Shown: in pieces, positions 10,660 to 21,513 of the stretch
Layout: the number at the start of each line of letters is the position of its first letter
Position numbering within the stretch: the stretch's first letter is position 1
Position numbers and translations under genes: made by a program
The notes under the pieces: model-generated
Database searches by the model: none
Told to the model about the DNA's origin: nothing
What the model saw: only the letters and a program-made list of their open reading frames with translations
Assembly: GCA_023213315.1 (NCBI GenBank)
Contig: JAKCPI010024975.1
Coordinates: forward strand, 1-64,000
Direction of reading: 5' to 3'
DNA: 64,000 nucleotides
Origin: Euborellia annulipes
Lineage: Eukaryota; Arthropoda; Insecta; Dermaptera; Anisolabididae

Positions 10660-11100
10660 AATTATAATTTCTTTCCCAAATATTGGGGGTAAGCGGTAAG
10701 CCCTTTTTCTGCAGATTAATCAATCAAACAAGTATATGCAAATAAATGTTCCAATACCCAGAAAAATTGAAAGATTTTGGAAGATGAAATAAAAAGACAA
10801 ACTTGTTTTCGGTCCTAATTTTATTTTATCTTCTATCTATATTACGGGCTTTCTCTTTAAAGATTTTATTTTTACAATAAATAATATAAATAATAAAAAA
10901 TAAAACCAAACTTACCTTTTTATATAGGAATCCTAAAAAAACAATTATTTGTTCAATGTTCATAAAAAAAAATTAAACAAAATATTTATACAAAAATTTA
11001 AAAATTTGATAAATTTTATTTTATTAGGATTAGCATTCCAACATATTAATGGATCATAACTTCACATTTGTTTTGGTAAATAAAATTGATAAAAAAAAAT
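10660..11100. other. AT-rich spacer
   Basis: No gene or repeat recognised apart from A and T runs. Confidence 0.35.
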
Positions 11101-11570
11101 TTTCTTTGAAAAAATTCTAAGTTTACATCCGGAATAGGTCCGCTATGCGACCTACACTTGTATTTTTTTAAATATATTTTTAATAATTTCCAAAACCCTT
11201 GAAAAACAGAAATAAATAATTTGAAAAAAAAAATTAAAATTTTTTAAAAATATTCTATCTCTAAGCCGTATGAGGAACTGAAAAAAATACTTTGAAAATA
11301 CAAAAATATTTTTTTGAAAAAAATTCTAAGTTCACATCCGGAATAGGTCCGCTATGCGACCTACACTTGTGTATTTTTTAAATATATTTTTAATAATTTC
11401 CAAAACCCTTGAAAAACAGAAATAAATAATTTGAAAAAAAAAATTAACATTTTTTTAAAATATTCTATCTCTAAGCCGTATGAGGAACTGAAAAAAATAC
11501 TTTGAAAATACAAAAATATTTTTTTGAAAAAAATTCTAAGTATATGTCTGGAATAGGTCGGGGCGGGACA
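11101..11570. repeat. ~210-bp tandem repeat, two units plus a partial third
   Basis: The segment AAATTCTAAGTTTACATCCG...GGAATAGGTCCGCTATGCG recurs at about 11108, 11318 and 11524. The first two units are nearly identical; the third diverges after the first 20 bases. Confidence 0.8.
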
Positions 11571-11701
11571 TCTTATGTACATACATGATTGGACGTATCC
11601 GCCATGTTGGCCCGCTTTACTAACCATTTAGGTCCAGGTACGTCTTGGCCGTAAACTGGAACTAAACGGTAGAGTACATAAGACGAAGTGTGCTATCTGG
11701 G

Positions 11702-12470
11702 ATTGCTCTTTGATCTCATAAATTATTTATTGTTCTTTTAGGCTAATCGCTTAAATCAATCAATTAATGAAGACTATTAAATCGTTAAAATGCCAGTAAA
11801 GATTTGTTTAATGAATTAGTTCCTCTTTAAAAGCAATTAAAATTTCAAAACCCACCATTCTTTTATGTTTGGGATTTCGAAAATTTCAAATACGGATAGA
11901 TTGGACACAAGAGAAACTGACAAATAATAGTTTTATACTTTCTCTTACCTATGTATATATGTAATATATAATATATAGAGAGAGGAAGTATTGGATTCAT
12001 GTCAAAAATTCGAGATTTTGATGGATATACACGTTTTGAGGTCCCCTGAATAAAAATAGGTAAGAGAAAGTAAAAAGTGGTTTTCGTGTCATGGTCTGTC
12101 TGTGTGTGTTAAATTTTAAGCATGAAGGAATTGAGCTACGAGGTTGAAATTTTATATTTAAATTTTGTACCCTCCTGGAGTGCGGAAATAAGCTTTTAAA
12201 CAAAATCGGCCAAAGGGTACTAATACTTTACTGATGTACTAACTTTTTCAGTTTTTTTCGATTTTCTTAAAATTCGCTCAAACGATTTACTTCAAATTCA
12301 ACAATTAAATATTTTTTAGATCCTTTTTAAATGTATATTCTCATTTTGCCATTGAAATATTCTGAAGACCACTTTACTTTTGTACTTCATAGGAAGGATA
12401 GAAGAAATGGTTGCCATGGTATCAAATTATAAATATTTATATTCATACTTATAAATTTTACATGTTGAAT
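11702..12470. repeat. Direct duplication, copy 2 (partner 9061-9830)
   Basis: Near-identical to 9061-9830, including the internal family A rearrangement. Its right part is then interrupted by a SINE at 12475. Confidence 0.85.
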
Positions 12471-12871
12471 TCTAGCCCTCGGGGCTTGGTGTAGGGGTTA
12501 GAGTGCTAACCTCGTATACCAAACGTCGCGGGTTCGGACCCCAGGCAGTCCGATGATTTTATCTAAGGCATTTGGCTACCAAATGGCTTAAATAAGAATG
12601 CCTAGACCCCAAATGATATATATTAATAACGGTTATCGTCAAAGTCTTAAAAGGCCTAAGTTGCCGAAAAGACTGTGTGAATGTGTGGGTGCATGTGAGT
12701 GTGAATGAGGAAAAAGTGTGAATGTTTTAAAAACAAAAAAAAAAAATCTTGAATTCTAATATATTGGCGGAAACTAAATATATATCAACATGAAAAATCT
12801 GGTGTGACAAGCACAGAACACAACTTTCGATCACCTAAGGTAAGAGAAAGTTGTGTGCTGTGCGACAGTCG
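11936..12871 (+). mobile_element. Family A element interrupted by a SINE
   Basis: The element starts ACTTTCTCTTACCTATG, is interrupted at 12474, and resumes at 12749 with TTGAATTCTAATATATTGG and then the hairpin AAATCTGGTGTGACAAGCAC ... GTTGTGTGCTGTGCGACAGTC. The final half of the last hairpin arm is replaced by other sequence. Confidence 0.8.
12475..12748 (+). mobile_element. Full-length tRNA-derived SINE (family S1) with 10-bp target duplication
   Basis: It begins GCCCTCGGGGCTTGG and has an A box TGGTGTAGGGG and a B box GGTTCGGACCC. A family-specific body follows (ccatttgg..accaaatggcttaaataag, aacggttatcgtcaaag, ttgccgaaaagactgtgtg), then a TG-rich stretch and an A tail. Exact TTGAATTCTA duplications flank it at 12465-12474 and 12749-12758. 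This is the reference copy for the family in this window. Transcription by RNA polymerase III from the internal promoter and mobilisation by a LINE are inferred from family knowledge. Confidence 0.9.
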
Positions 12872-12879
12872 AAAATATG

Positions 12880-12970
12880 ATGATGAAAATGTGGCAAGAA
12901 GAGACAGACATATAAAGAATAGGACTGCCTGTCCCAGCTCGGGCAGCTCGTGGTCGCCCCAAGAGGCTAA
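12880..12970 (+). repeat. GC-richer dispersed repeat (family G), fragment
   Basis: Contains CCCAGCTCGGGCAGCTCGTG followed by gtcgcc, shared with the longer copies at 20165-20460 and 51205-51430, all in the same orientation. Confidence 0.6.
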
Positions 12971-13684
12971 AAAATCGAATATTTTTATTTTTCAATCTAT
13001 TGATGGTCGACTTTATGTAGTTCGATTGGAGTTATGCTGATGGTGGATAAAAAGCAACGCTAGTTAATACCCTATTTTTCCTACTTATATTGTCGTCCAG
13101 GATAATTTAACAACGTGAAATGTAGTAGTACTATATATATAAAACCTTTCCTCTATAATTTCCCATTAACAGCTTTGAACTCTAAATTGATAAATCTCTC
13201 TAAGATTCGTTTGATGAAATTCTCTTTTATCAAATTATCCGAATTAGAAGACCATTCGATAAGAACCTTATGGACTCATCTTATCGTCAACTCCTTTTAG
13301 GGTTCAGGTGTTCGCTTCTAAGACACATTAGAGAATCAATCAGAGAAACTGAGAAACCAAGCAAAAAAAAGAAAAAGAAAACACTGTTTTCTTTTTAAAT
13401 GAAGAATTTTGGGGCTTAACGTCTTATGCAATTACAATAAATGTCTATGTTCTGGCTTACAATAATGCCCTAATCAATCAATCATTAAACCTAATGCCTA
13501 TTGATTATTGGATTTATAATTAAGATAATCATTAGCACTGGAGAAAAATAATTGGAAGAAGTAGTGAGGCGAAAACCCCTGAGGATCAAATATACTAACT
13601 AAACAAAATTTATAAATAAGAAATTGCATATATAATATTTAAGACATTATATACATCGTGTATGTAAGCCGCGAATAAAATTTA
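12971..13684. other. AT-rich DNA, no gene seen
   Basis: Short open frames only; none resembles a protein family. No element ends recognised. Confidence 0.35.
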
Positions 13685-13945
13685 TATAATTCAATATTTA
13701 TTAATTTAAATACCCGAAAAAAAGTAAGGGAGTTGAATCACGGATCCACCAATTTGTACTCAGTGTGTCCTTACCACTAGACCATAGCGTAACTAAAATT
13801 GCTTTCTGAGTGAATTCGAATACCCGAATGCCGTGCTGTGGTCTAGTGGTAAGGGCACGCCGAGTACAAATTGGTGAATCCGTGGTTCAACTCCCAGCAC
13901 ACCCCTACTTTTTTCGGATATTAGAATTAATAAATATTGAATTAT
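13685..13945. mobile_element. Head-to-head pair of tRNA-derived SINEs
   Basis: The plus-strand copy (about 13838-13945) has GGTCTAGTGGTAAGGGCACG (A box) and GGTTCAACTCC (B box), then TACTTTTTTCGGATATTAG. The minus-strand copy (about 13685-13790) carries the same features inverted, with a few substitutions, ending in TTAATTTAAATACCCG. They form a palindrome of ~110-bp arms with about 45 bp between them. This is a different SINE family from S1. Confidence 0.75.
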
Positions 13946-14359
13946 CTAAACAAAAATTTTATTTTTATCTAATAATAAATTTGTATTTAATAAAAATAAT
14001 ACTCTCTCTCTCTGGTAGAATTAAGAATTAATTTTATTATGATAAATTAATAATTACATTTAAATAAATCTAAATATGAATAAATAAATATATTTTAGCA
14101 TACATTAAAAGTGATAATTTCATTTGTTATATGAATTTTGTTCTTTAATTCCATATTCGATATATTATTTTCTAACTTTGAAATTTATAAGCCTCTTAAA
14201 TTACCTAATTTGGAAAATAATAATTAATTTTAGAGGATTTTTTTTTTTTAATGAGAGAACAATTTACAATAGGGAATTGTTTATCGATTACAAGAAAAGA
14301 GAGAAAAAATGCGAAGTATGAATGTGAAAATATTATTTTTACTTTCTATTACCTATAAT
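13946..14359. other. AT-rich spacer
   Basis: Contains a short CT microsatellite near 14002-14013. No gene recognised. Confidence 0.35.
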
Positions 14360-14585
14360 TCGCCTGCTGAGAATCATAGTAGAGAAAGTCCGAAATTCAA
14401 CAATTCGAGAAAAGGCGTTTGAAAGTTTTATAAACATATACATATAAATAGCCGGGCAACAAATAAATAGGCAAGAATTAATAGCAAACAATGGAAATAT
14501 ATTTTCGCTTTTTGGTTTTTGGTAGGCTTTACTCAAAAATAGAATTTTCGGACTTTCGCCACTATGATTCTCAACCAGCAGAGTT
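14360..14585. repeat. Small foldback element
   Basis: Ends CTGCTGAGAATCATAGT and ACTATGATTCTCAACCAGCAG-like are inverted, extending into GAGAAAGTCCGAAA / TTTTCGGACTTTCGCC. Arms are about 35 bp around a 150-bp AT-rich centre. Confidence 0.7.
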
Positions 14586-14962
14586 TCTCGGGGGGGGGGG
14601 GAATGAATTGCCAACAGGGAGACCGCGAAAGTAACAAATAAATTATTATTATTATTGCTAAATAATGGATTATAATTATAAAATTTCGATAATGTAAAAT
14701 TAAAAAATTGAGATTATGTTATTTGATTTGTGCACATATATACTTAGCCATGGTAGTGGATGCATACACTCATTAATCAAAACAAAAGTGTTAATTGGAA
14801 CGAAGTTCTTTAACGGGGCTTACGCAGGGTGAATTGGGAGAAAATGTAACGTAGCAAAAATGCGTTCCCAGCGCCCGAGAGAAGACGGAGGAAGGCGAGA
14901 TTAGACGAAGTCTTGGCGAGGCCACGCCCACCTTCTCCTTCTCTTTATTTCCTTCTATCTAC

Positions 14963-15120
14963 CGTAGGCGGGAAATTGCACGCCGAAGGAGAGCAAGAGG
15001 TTTCAGCGGTCGCAGCTCCTTGGCTTTCCGTTTATTTAAATAATATTCATATTAAATTATATTCTGAGTTGAAGAAAAGGCGTGAGAAACTTCGTTCCTG
15101 CCGGGGGTCCTGCGACCCCA
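14963..15120 (+). repeat. Dispersed GC-richer repeat, copy 1
   Basis: Segments GAGCAAGAGGTTTCAGCGG and TTGAAGAAAAGGCGTGAG plus AACTTCGTTCCTGCC match the inverted copy at 59964-60085. This copy has an extra ~37-bp AT-rich insert at about 15031-15066. Family unknown. Confidence 0.65.
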
Positions 15121-15320
15121 CACGTTTGCTTTTTTTTCAAACTTCTAATGTTAACTTTAGTAAAAGCATGACTAGTAAGTGTATGCAAATGAAAAAATTC
15201 AAAATTTGAAATAGCTTTTTAACCAATCTGAATGTTAAAAAAATTTGGGGGCCGTGAGATATTTTATTGACTTGGGTTCCAAGGGGTCGCGACTTTAAAC
15301 AGTTTAAGAAGCACTGCGTC
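15121..15320 (-). mobile_element. Decayed hAT-like end
   Basis: The stretch ending GGTCGCGACTTTAAACAG..TTTAAGAAGCACTG resembles the terminus of hAT (Charlie-like) elements, which begin CAGTG followed by an AAAC/CTTAAA-type segment. The other end was not located. Confidence 0.35.
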
Positions 15321-15891
15321 TCATATAAGGGAGCAAAATTTCAATTCAAAATTCCAACGGAAGTTGGTTTGATAAACGGAAAGACCTATGCACACTACGT
15401 AATTATTTATTATGCCTTACGATATAAAAATTTAAATATGTTGTCAAAACAAAGTATAAAACAAAAATATAAATTAACGAAAAAATTGATAAATCATCGT
15501 TTGTATTATTTATTTTTTGTTTGCCCCTTGCGAATTAATTAATAAAAAAAATAAAAAAAAAAAAACTCCATGAGATATTTTTCAATAAAGGTATATAAAA
15601 CACAGGAAATGATGGCGAAGAATGAAAAAAAAAAACTTTGAAAATCGAAGAACCGGATGCAAACAGCCTAAGGGTTGCAAATAACGAGCTTTCCCATCAC
15701 AAGGTCTATTGTCACTTGACCTCCCCCCACTCCACAAAAACAAACAGCAAAGTGTCAATCTTTGCAAGATGAATGCCAAGTTGGATGCGAACTTATCGAT
15801 TAGTATAATATTTGATAAGGAAATGAATTATGGAGTGTATAAAAACAGGAACAAAAATAATGACGAGTCAAAATTAAATCTCTAGGCCAGT
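15321..15891. other. AT-rich DNA, no gene seen
   Basis: A 91-codon open frame ends near 15542 but is Asn/Lys/Tyr-rich and resembles nothing known. Confidence 0.35.
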
Positions 15892-15985
15892 GTTTCCCAA
15901 CCTTTTGAAGATCACGGCACCCCAAAAGTGCGTTGGAAATAAAATTACATACTAGGGGCACCCTTCGTTTTTATTTTCTCGTACC
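15892..15985 (+). mobile_element. hAT-like left end fragment
   Basis: CAGTGTTTCCCAACCTTTTG is a typical start of hAT (Charlie-like) elements. It is cut by the family A copy that starts near 15993. Confidence 0.5.
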
Positions 15986-15992
15986 CTATATA

Positions 15993-16470
15993 TGAAAAAT
16001 ATAAAAAGTATTGGATTCATGTCAAAAATTCGATGTCGAGATTTTGATGGATTCCGTTTTAAGGTCCCCTGAATCCAAAAAAGTGGTTTTCGAGACATGG
16101 TCTGTCTGTGTGTCTGTGAACAACATGTCTCAGGAACTAAAAGAGCTACGAGGTTGAAATTTTATATTGTAGTTAGACATCTCCTCAACGGGTGAAAATA
16201 AGCTTTTGAACAAAATCAGCCAAAAAGTACTAGTACTTTACTGGATGTACTTTTTAAGTTTTTTTTTTTTTTTTTTTCGATTTTCACAAAATTCGATTCA
16301 ACGATTTTGTTTAAAATTCATAAATTAACTATTTTTTAGATGCTCTTTAAAAAGTATATCAGTGAAATTTTTCGTTTGAAGTACACTTTACTGATGTACT
16401 GTTTCAGTTTTGTGCGATTTTCTCAAAATTCGCTGCAACGATTTTGTTTAAAATTCATAAATTAATGCAA
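15993..16470 (+). mobile_element. Family A element, truncated, with an internal repeat
   Basis: Starts at GTATTGGATTCATGTCAAAA, lacks the terminus, and carries the TTTTAAGGTCCCCTGAATCC box. The segment TTTACTG-ATGTAC...CGATTTTC-CAAAATTCG...AACGATTTTG occurs twice (about 16230-16330 and 16385-16470). Confidence 0.65.
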
Positions 16471-17743
16471 AAATTTACAGAATGAGTCAATAGTGAAAGT
16501 TTTCTGTGAAATATTTTAAAGATAGTACAAAAAGATTTGTTTTATTCTCTTTACGAAATATAAATAATCGTTTAGTCTATATAGCCTAAAGTGCCGAAAA
16601 GTCTTAAAAAACCAACGCCATCAAAGTTACTAAAAAAAAATAAATAAATAGAATTTCTACTGCTAAATGTTCTCAATTTCTTTTTGGAAATGAACTTAAA
16701 TGGATATCGACATGTTGATTGACGAGTTCAAGAAGTTAGTAGATTTATAAAAAAAAAATTCTATGTATAAAAAAAGGGGTTTTGGGGGTCAATTCAGAAA
16801 AATAATAAAATTTCATGTTTCAACTCCATTCTAAAAAGTCGATTATTTTCCGTAAAAGATCGATTCTTTACTAAAGTTGACTGAAGTCCCTACTAACTAA
16901 ATTTATTAAATAATAAAGACGCCGGCAAACAGAGCCACTTGTAAACTCCATTGTGAATCATCACATTATTTTGTGTATATTTTCAATGGATAATATAGAA
17001 ACAGTGCTGCGTTATTAATTGAATCTCGTTGCTAGTGGTTGGTAGCAACCACTCAACTGGCTAATGAAATTGAGCCGCAACTTATGGCGCTCATTGATGA
17101 TCATAAATAGCCACTCATGTCTGTTTTTGCTGTGATTTTTTCTGACCATAAAACAGTTCAATGAACAAGTAGCCGCAAAACAGTTAATGTCTTTGTTTTA
17201 CGTAAAAAAAAAAAGAAATTTTCTATTATGTTTTTTACCTTTAATATTATATTTAAAAAAAATTTTTTTCTGATTCCTCTCAAAAGCCCATTTATCAAAT
17301 TAAACTCTCACCCATTAAAGAGTTTTATGAAATAAATGCATTATTTATCCAAATTCATAAAAACATAATGTCGAAACATAAATGCAATTAAACGTTTATG
17401 CGTGATTGGATCAATATGACCGATGCATTTAACTCAATTAACATGGTTGAACCTGAGGGGTTAAGAGAGCAGAAATGCAGCAACGAGATGAGAGGAGTGA
17501 CGGGGTAATAAATTGAAAAGCGATATGAATGGGAATTGATCTATTCATAGACAAGTTCCTGTTTTAAAATTAAAATGCACGATTTTTTTTTTTTTTTTAA
17601 TATTATTTTGCTTGTAAAAAATAATTAAAAATTTGTTTATTTGTTGATTTAATAAATGAATAGTTAAAGCTAAAGCACATCTATTTCAAGTTGAAATCTA
17701 AATTTAAAACCCTCAATTATTAAGGTAATGTGGCCGACAGCAT
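16471..17743. other. AT-rich DNA, no gene seen
   Basis: Slightly GC-richer around 17030-17170 (for example ggctaatgaaattgagccgc). No frame or element ends recognised. Confidence 0.35.
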
Positions 17744-18075
17744 ATAACAGACTCCTTAAACAAAACCTTTCGGCTAATTTAATTACGCCATTTCAATTGT
17801 CTCAGAGTCTTTGGAAATAGAATTGTCACATGTGCATTGTGAATAAGCAAATGATTCAAAAATGATAACATTGCAAATTACTAATAATTAAATATCGAAA
17901 TTTTGTTCAGACTCTGTAACATAATATTAATAATTAATATATATTTGCATTGTTATCATACATAAGGAATTTTTTTGAACCATTCACTTATGCACAATAC
18001 ACATGTGACAACTCTATTTCCAAAAATATTTTGAGAACTGAATATGGCTGAAACATTTTGTTTAAGGAGTCTGTT
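17744..18075. repeat. Foldback with degenerate hammerhead-like boxes
   Basis: Arms start AACAGACTCCTTAAACAAAA and end TTTTGTTTAAGGAGTCTGTT, with further inverted similarity to the centre near 17915. Outward-reading boxes occur on both arms: CTGAGAC..GGC-hairpin-GCC-GAAAG on the left and CTGAATA...GAAAC on the right. These are degenerate relative to CUGANGA/GAAAC. Confidence 0.7.
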
Positions 18076-18287
18076 GTTACTCAATAAATGCTTCCCCCAT
18101 ATCACATCTCATTTAATATTTTCTATTAAAATTTACTAAAGCCAATTAGCTGTATGTAAGGTTGATGAAAATTTATTTAAAATCCAAAGCTGATAACTAG
18201 ACCCAAATAAATTAAAAAAAAAAAAAAATATAGCAGACACAAAAAAATAAATAGAATTGAATGTGCTTTAAAAAATAAAATAAATCC

Positions 18288-18720
18288 GCCCTCGGGCTCG
18301 GCGTAGTGGCTAGAGTGCTAACTTTCTATACCAAGGGTCGCAAGTTTGGATCCCAGAAGTTCTATGATTTTATTTAAGCCATTTGGATACCTAATGGCTT
18401 AAATAAAAATATCTGGACCCCAAATGAAATAAATAGGGACTGGGTCTAAATGGTCTCCAATCAGTGGCGTAACTAGATTTTTTAAGCTCATGAGCAAATT
18501 CTAACTACTAACATTTTTTTATTTCATATTTTAATATTTCTAAACAATATTTATAAACAAAAAAAAAAAGTAAAATATATGAATTTTTATATACATAAAT
18601 AAATAAATTTTAAAGGGACCCCCAAAGCCCGGGCCCCTAAAGCGTTGCTTCCCTGAAGTTACGCCACTGCCTCCATTGCCGAAAAATATCTTAAAACGAA
18701 TTAAAATAAAAAAAATATTT
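18288..18720 (+). mobile_element. tRNA-derived SINE (S1 head, S2-like tail) split by a hAT miniature element
   Basis: It starts GCCCTCGGGCTCGGCG with an A box and the family S1 body, then runs into the aatagggactgggtctaaatgg tail shared with S2 copies. The copy is interrupted at 18472 and resumes at 18670 with CTCCATTGCCGAAAAATATC, followed by an A-rich tail. Confidence 0.7.
18472..18669. mobile_element. hAT-type miniature element (CAGTGGCGTAACTA type)
   Basis: Ends CAGTGGCGTAACTAG / GTTACGCCACTG are flanked by TCTCCAAT and CCTCCATT, a diverged 8-bp target duplication (6 of 8 match) inside the SINE. Confidence 0.75.
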
Positions 18721-18904
18721 ACAGTAAATCAGTTGTATATAATTAAATAAGCATAAATTTCTATTTTTTGTTATTAAGAGGGTAAAAGAGCAGTGGCGTT
18801 CGGGGGGGGGGGCCGGCCCCCCCCAAAAAAAAAAAAAAATTTTTTTTTTTTGGGGGGGGAAATGAGAGATGCAGCTAAGGTTATTTCTTTATTCGTTTAA
18901 TTCA

Positions 18905-18950
18905 CACAGCTGACGTTTCGGTTCCGTGTTTGAACCATCTTCAGAGCTGG
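18905..18950 (-). ncRNA. Hammerhead ribozyme-like motif (minimal stem III)
   Basis: Reading 18950 to 18907 on the minus strand, the order is stem I strand CAGCU, core CUGAAGA, stem II GGUUC/GAACC with loop AAACACG, core GAAAC, cleavage triplet GUC, and stem I partner AGCUG. All conserved hammerhead core bases are present and stem I pairs over five bases. Stem III is reduced to the self-complementary ACGU, so cleavage would need a dimer, as described for small hammerheads linked to Penelope-like elements. No activity is shown. Confidence 0.6.
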
Positions 18951-19023
18951 CGAAAAGTCATTATGAAAGTGTAATAGTGGATTTTATACATTGTTGAACA
19001 ATTATTATATATTTATTAAATAA

Positions 19024-19063
<40 letters not shown>

Positions 19064-19117
19064 GAATTGTTCAACAATGTATAAAATCCACTATGACAAT
19101 TTCATAATGACTTTTCA

Positions 19118-19162
19118 CCAGCTTTGAGGATGGTTCAAACACCGAACCGAAACGTCATTTGT
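19118..19162 (+). ncRNA. Hammerhead-like motif, mutated copy on the opposite arm
   Basis: The order is CCAGCU, UUGAGGA, GGUUC/GAACC stem II, GAAAC, GUC. The first core base C is U here and the stem I partner (AUUUG) no longer pairs well, so it is probably inactive. Confidence 0.45.
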
Positions 19163-19216
19163 GTGAATTAAACAAATAAATAACCTTAGCTGCATCTCTC
19201 ATTTTACCCTCTTATT

Positions 19217-20164
19217 AATATAACATCTCAGCTATAAATAGTTTTTCTAATTTTTGATTAATCCTGAGAGTATCTTCAAGTTTCCCTGCCAGATGCCAGA
19301 GTCAGGATTTTTGGTGTGATGATTTATTTAATAATTAATTTTAATTTTAAGGAAATTATTTAAGGAAACTTGAATAAATTTCTAATAAAAAAAAAATTTG
19401 TTTTAATTATTTGGACATATATTATAGATATAAAATGCCCAGCTGAGCTTATAATAAAATTTTATTATTAGTTTTTATACAAAATATTTTGTAAAAAAAA
19501 AGTATCTACATGAATTTTTTAAGGTCAATATTAGAAGAGAGTAGGGGAGGAACGTAAAAAAGCAAAAGTGCGATTGGGGCCTTATGGGCGTATCTCTACT
19601 CTGCAGTGGTCTTTAACCCATTTATGTTATGGTCAACAGTCGCGGGGGACAGCATTGCATTTAATGCACCGAGTGCGCGTGAGCATGCATAAGCCGACAC
19701 ATTATAAACACACCGACACACACACAGACACATAGCCACACGCCACACACCGGCTCTTCGGCTTCCAACTAAACCTCAATCCAGTACCATGAGGGATTTC
19801 AGGCAAACATCTGTCAGCTTAAGCAGATTATCTATCGCTGATCTCATTTATACCGAGATAAACAAATTAGATGGATTTTTTTTTTTTTGTTTAATAAAAA
19901 TAAATTGAATTTTTATTGGCTGATATTAATCCATCGGATATGGAGAGAACCTTTTTATCTAATTTATTGAATTATAAGTCGATTAACGCAGAACGTATTT
20001 AATCATATATCATTATTTCATAGTCAATAAATCTATTAAGAAAGTAGGTTTCGTACTTTTTATAAAATTTTTTTCTTGTATATTTTTTATAAATATTTTT
20101 TATTGAAACCGAATTAGTGCTAATGGCCGAAAAAATAATTAATAAAAAGCGGGTTTCGTGTTGG
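19217..20164. other. AT-rich DNA with a CA-rich patch
   Basis: A degenerate CACACA-rich stretch lies at about 19698-19748. A moderately GC-rich block (19555-19800) has no long frame. No gene recognised. Confidence 0.35.
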
Positions 20165-20460
20165 CTACATCAGTTTATGAGCTAAAGGATGAATCGCTTC
20201 TTCTATCCTCGTCTTAATTCCGCGGTGCGGGGTCGGCGAACCTAACTCTTTCCCTCCATTCCCTCCTATCATGTGTTTTTGAGACTGGGAAGGATAGAAC
20301 AGGCAGGACTGAAGCCTGTTGAAAATATAGAAGAAAGAGACGGACATACAAAGAACAGAAGGACTAGACTGCCTCTCCCAGCTCGGGTAGCTCGTGGTCG
20401 CTATCCAGGTACCCACAGGAAGTGGGCCCCTGAGCGATAAAGGAACTTTGCCTTTTTTTA
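20165..20460 (+). repeat. GC-richer dispersed repeat (family G), long copy
   Basis: Landmarks GCGGTGCGGGGTCGGCG, GCCTGTTGAAAATATAGAAG, CCCAGCTCGGGTAGCTCGTG and CCCACAGGAAGTGGGCCCC recur at 51205-51430. The 114-codon minus-strand frame through it is a by-product of the repeat: the second copy codes a similar peptide only in short pieces. Confidence 0.7.
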
Positions 20461-21417
20461 AGAAGTCCTGTTCCATCTTACCATCTTCAAGTGTATTATT
20501 AAAATTCAATTTATTACTTATTATTTTCTACTCTGTTAAATAAAAATTAAAAAATCCAAAATTTGTTTAATTTATTCTAAATACAAATGGAAAAGCCCCC
20601 TTCGGCGGGCTTTCTAGCTTGCCAGGGGCGCGTCCTCTGGACCCTTGCTCGGTTCGGCAAATGTATCAAATTTATTCTTACTCATTGTTTGAAAATTTTA
20701 AATTCCCTCTCAAACTTAAAGTTTTAAATTTCCCTCACTCTCCACTTCCTCTGCCTCTGGCCAATCAGCGAGAGAGGGTGGTAAACAGATACATAAAACG
20801 GAAGTCAATGGCTAGCGCTTTATATATTAGTATGATTATGAAAAAATATATAAAAAAAAATTAGGAGACTTTGAAGAGAATACATCTCTTGTCAATAAGA
20901 ACTTGCGATTTTTTTTTTTTTGAATACCATTTATAATTATTTTATTTTATTTTAGTTTTATTTGTGGGTGTATTTAGAGGAAAATATTTTTTTGTAATTC
21001 ATAAAGCGTTACTCGTTCAGAATAATTATTTTTGCATTCCAATTGCAAAAATATTAATTTAAGCTCTTAAAATTATTTAATAAAAAGCTTGTACTGCAAT
21101 TGGTTTATCATTTTATTATTTTAAAAATTTTCCATCCCTGGCAATATGGACTAAATTCCCTATGAAATTGCTAACAATTTTAATTTATTTTTATTTAATA
21201 TTCGATTTCAATTTTGTTAAATTTATTTATTTTAAACTAAAATATTTCAATTAATATATTGAATTCCAATGATATAAATTAATAAAATATTTTTTTTTAT
21301 TTATTAACCATAATTGTAGAAACTTATGATTTTGTTCATATAACTGTTACTGGTAGATAGATTTATAATAAAATATGTTAATATTAAATTTGATGATGTA
21401 TGAACTGACGATGTATA
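20461..21417. other. AT-rich DNA, no gene seen
   Basis: Holds a small hairpin AGCCCCCTTCGGCGGGCTTT near 20595 and a GC-richer stretch to 20800. Nothing else recognised. Confidence 0.35.
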
Positions 21418-21513
21418 TCGGGAGAAACAAAACAGCATAAATTTTTCAGGAAACGCCTTTAACTATATAATTGCAAATATTTCGGCAGGCCTAACGCCTG
21501 GCCATACTCAGTG

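Larger units (their letters stand above)
18783..19216. repeat. Foldback with hammerhead-like motifs, left arm split by a GC-rich insert
   Basis: The left arm (18783-18796 then about 18860-19010) and right arm (19066-19216) are inverted repeats ending AAGAGGGTAAAA / TTTTACCCTCTT. The centre is a (TA)n run at 19026-19062. The left arm is interrupted at about 18794-18860 by a CAGTGGCGTTCGGGG... fragment with G, C, A and T homopolymers, probably another hAT-type miniature element. Confidence 0.85.

Noticed and set aside
9061..12470. LTR retrotransposon with the 770-bp duplication as LTRs
   Set aside because: No TG..CA ends, no primer-binding site, and the repeat contains another element at an arbitrary position.
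20165..20509. 114-codon minus-strand frame
   Set aside because: It crosses a dispersed repeat whose other copies do not preserve the frame; not a gene.
20590..20615. Bacterial-type terminator hairpin
   Set aside because: The GC hairpin followed by a few T is isolated in eukaryotic DNA with no bacterial gene nearby.
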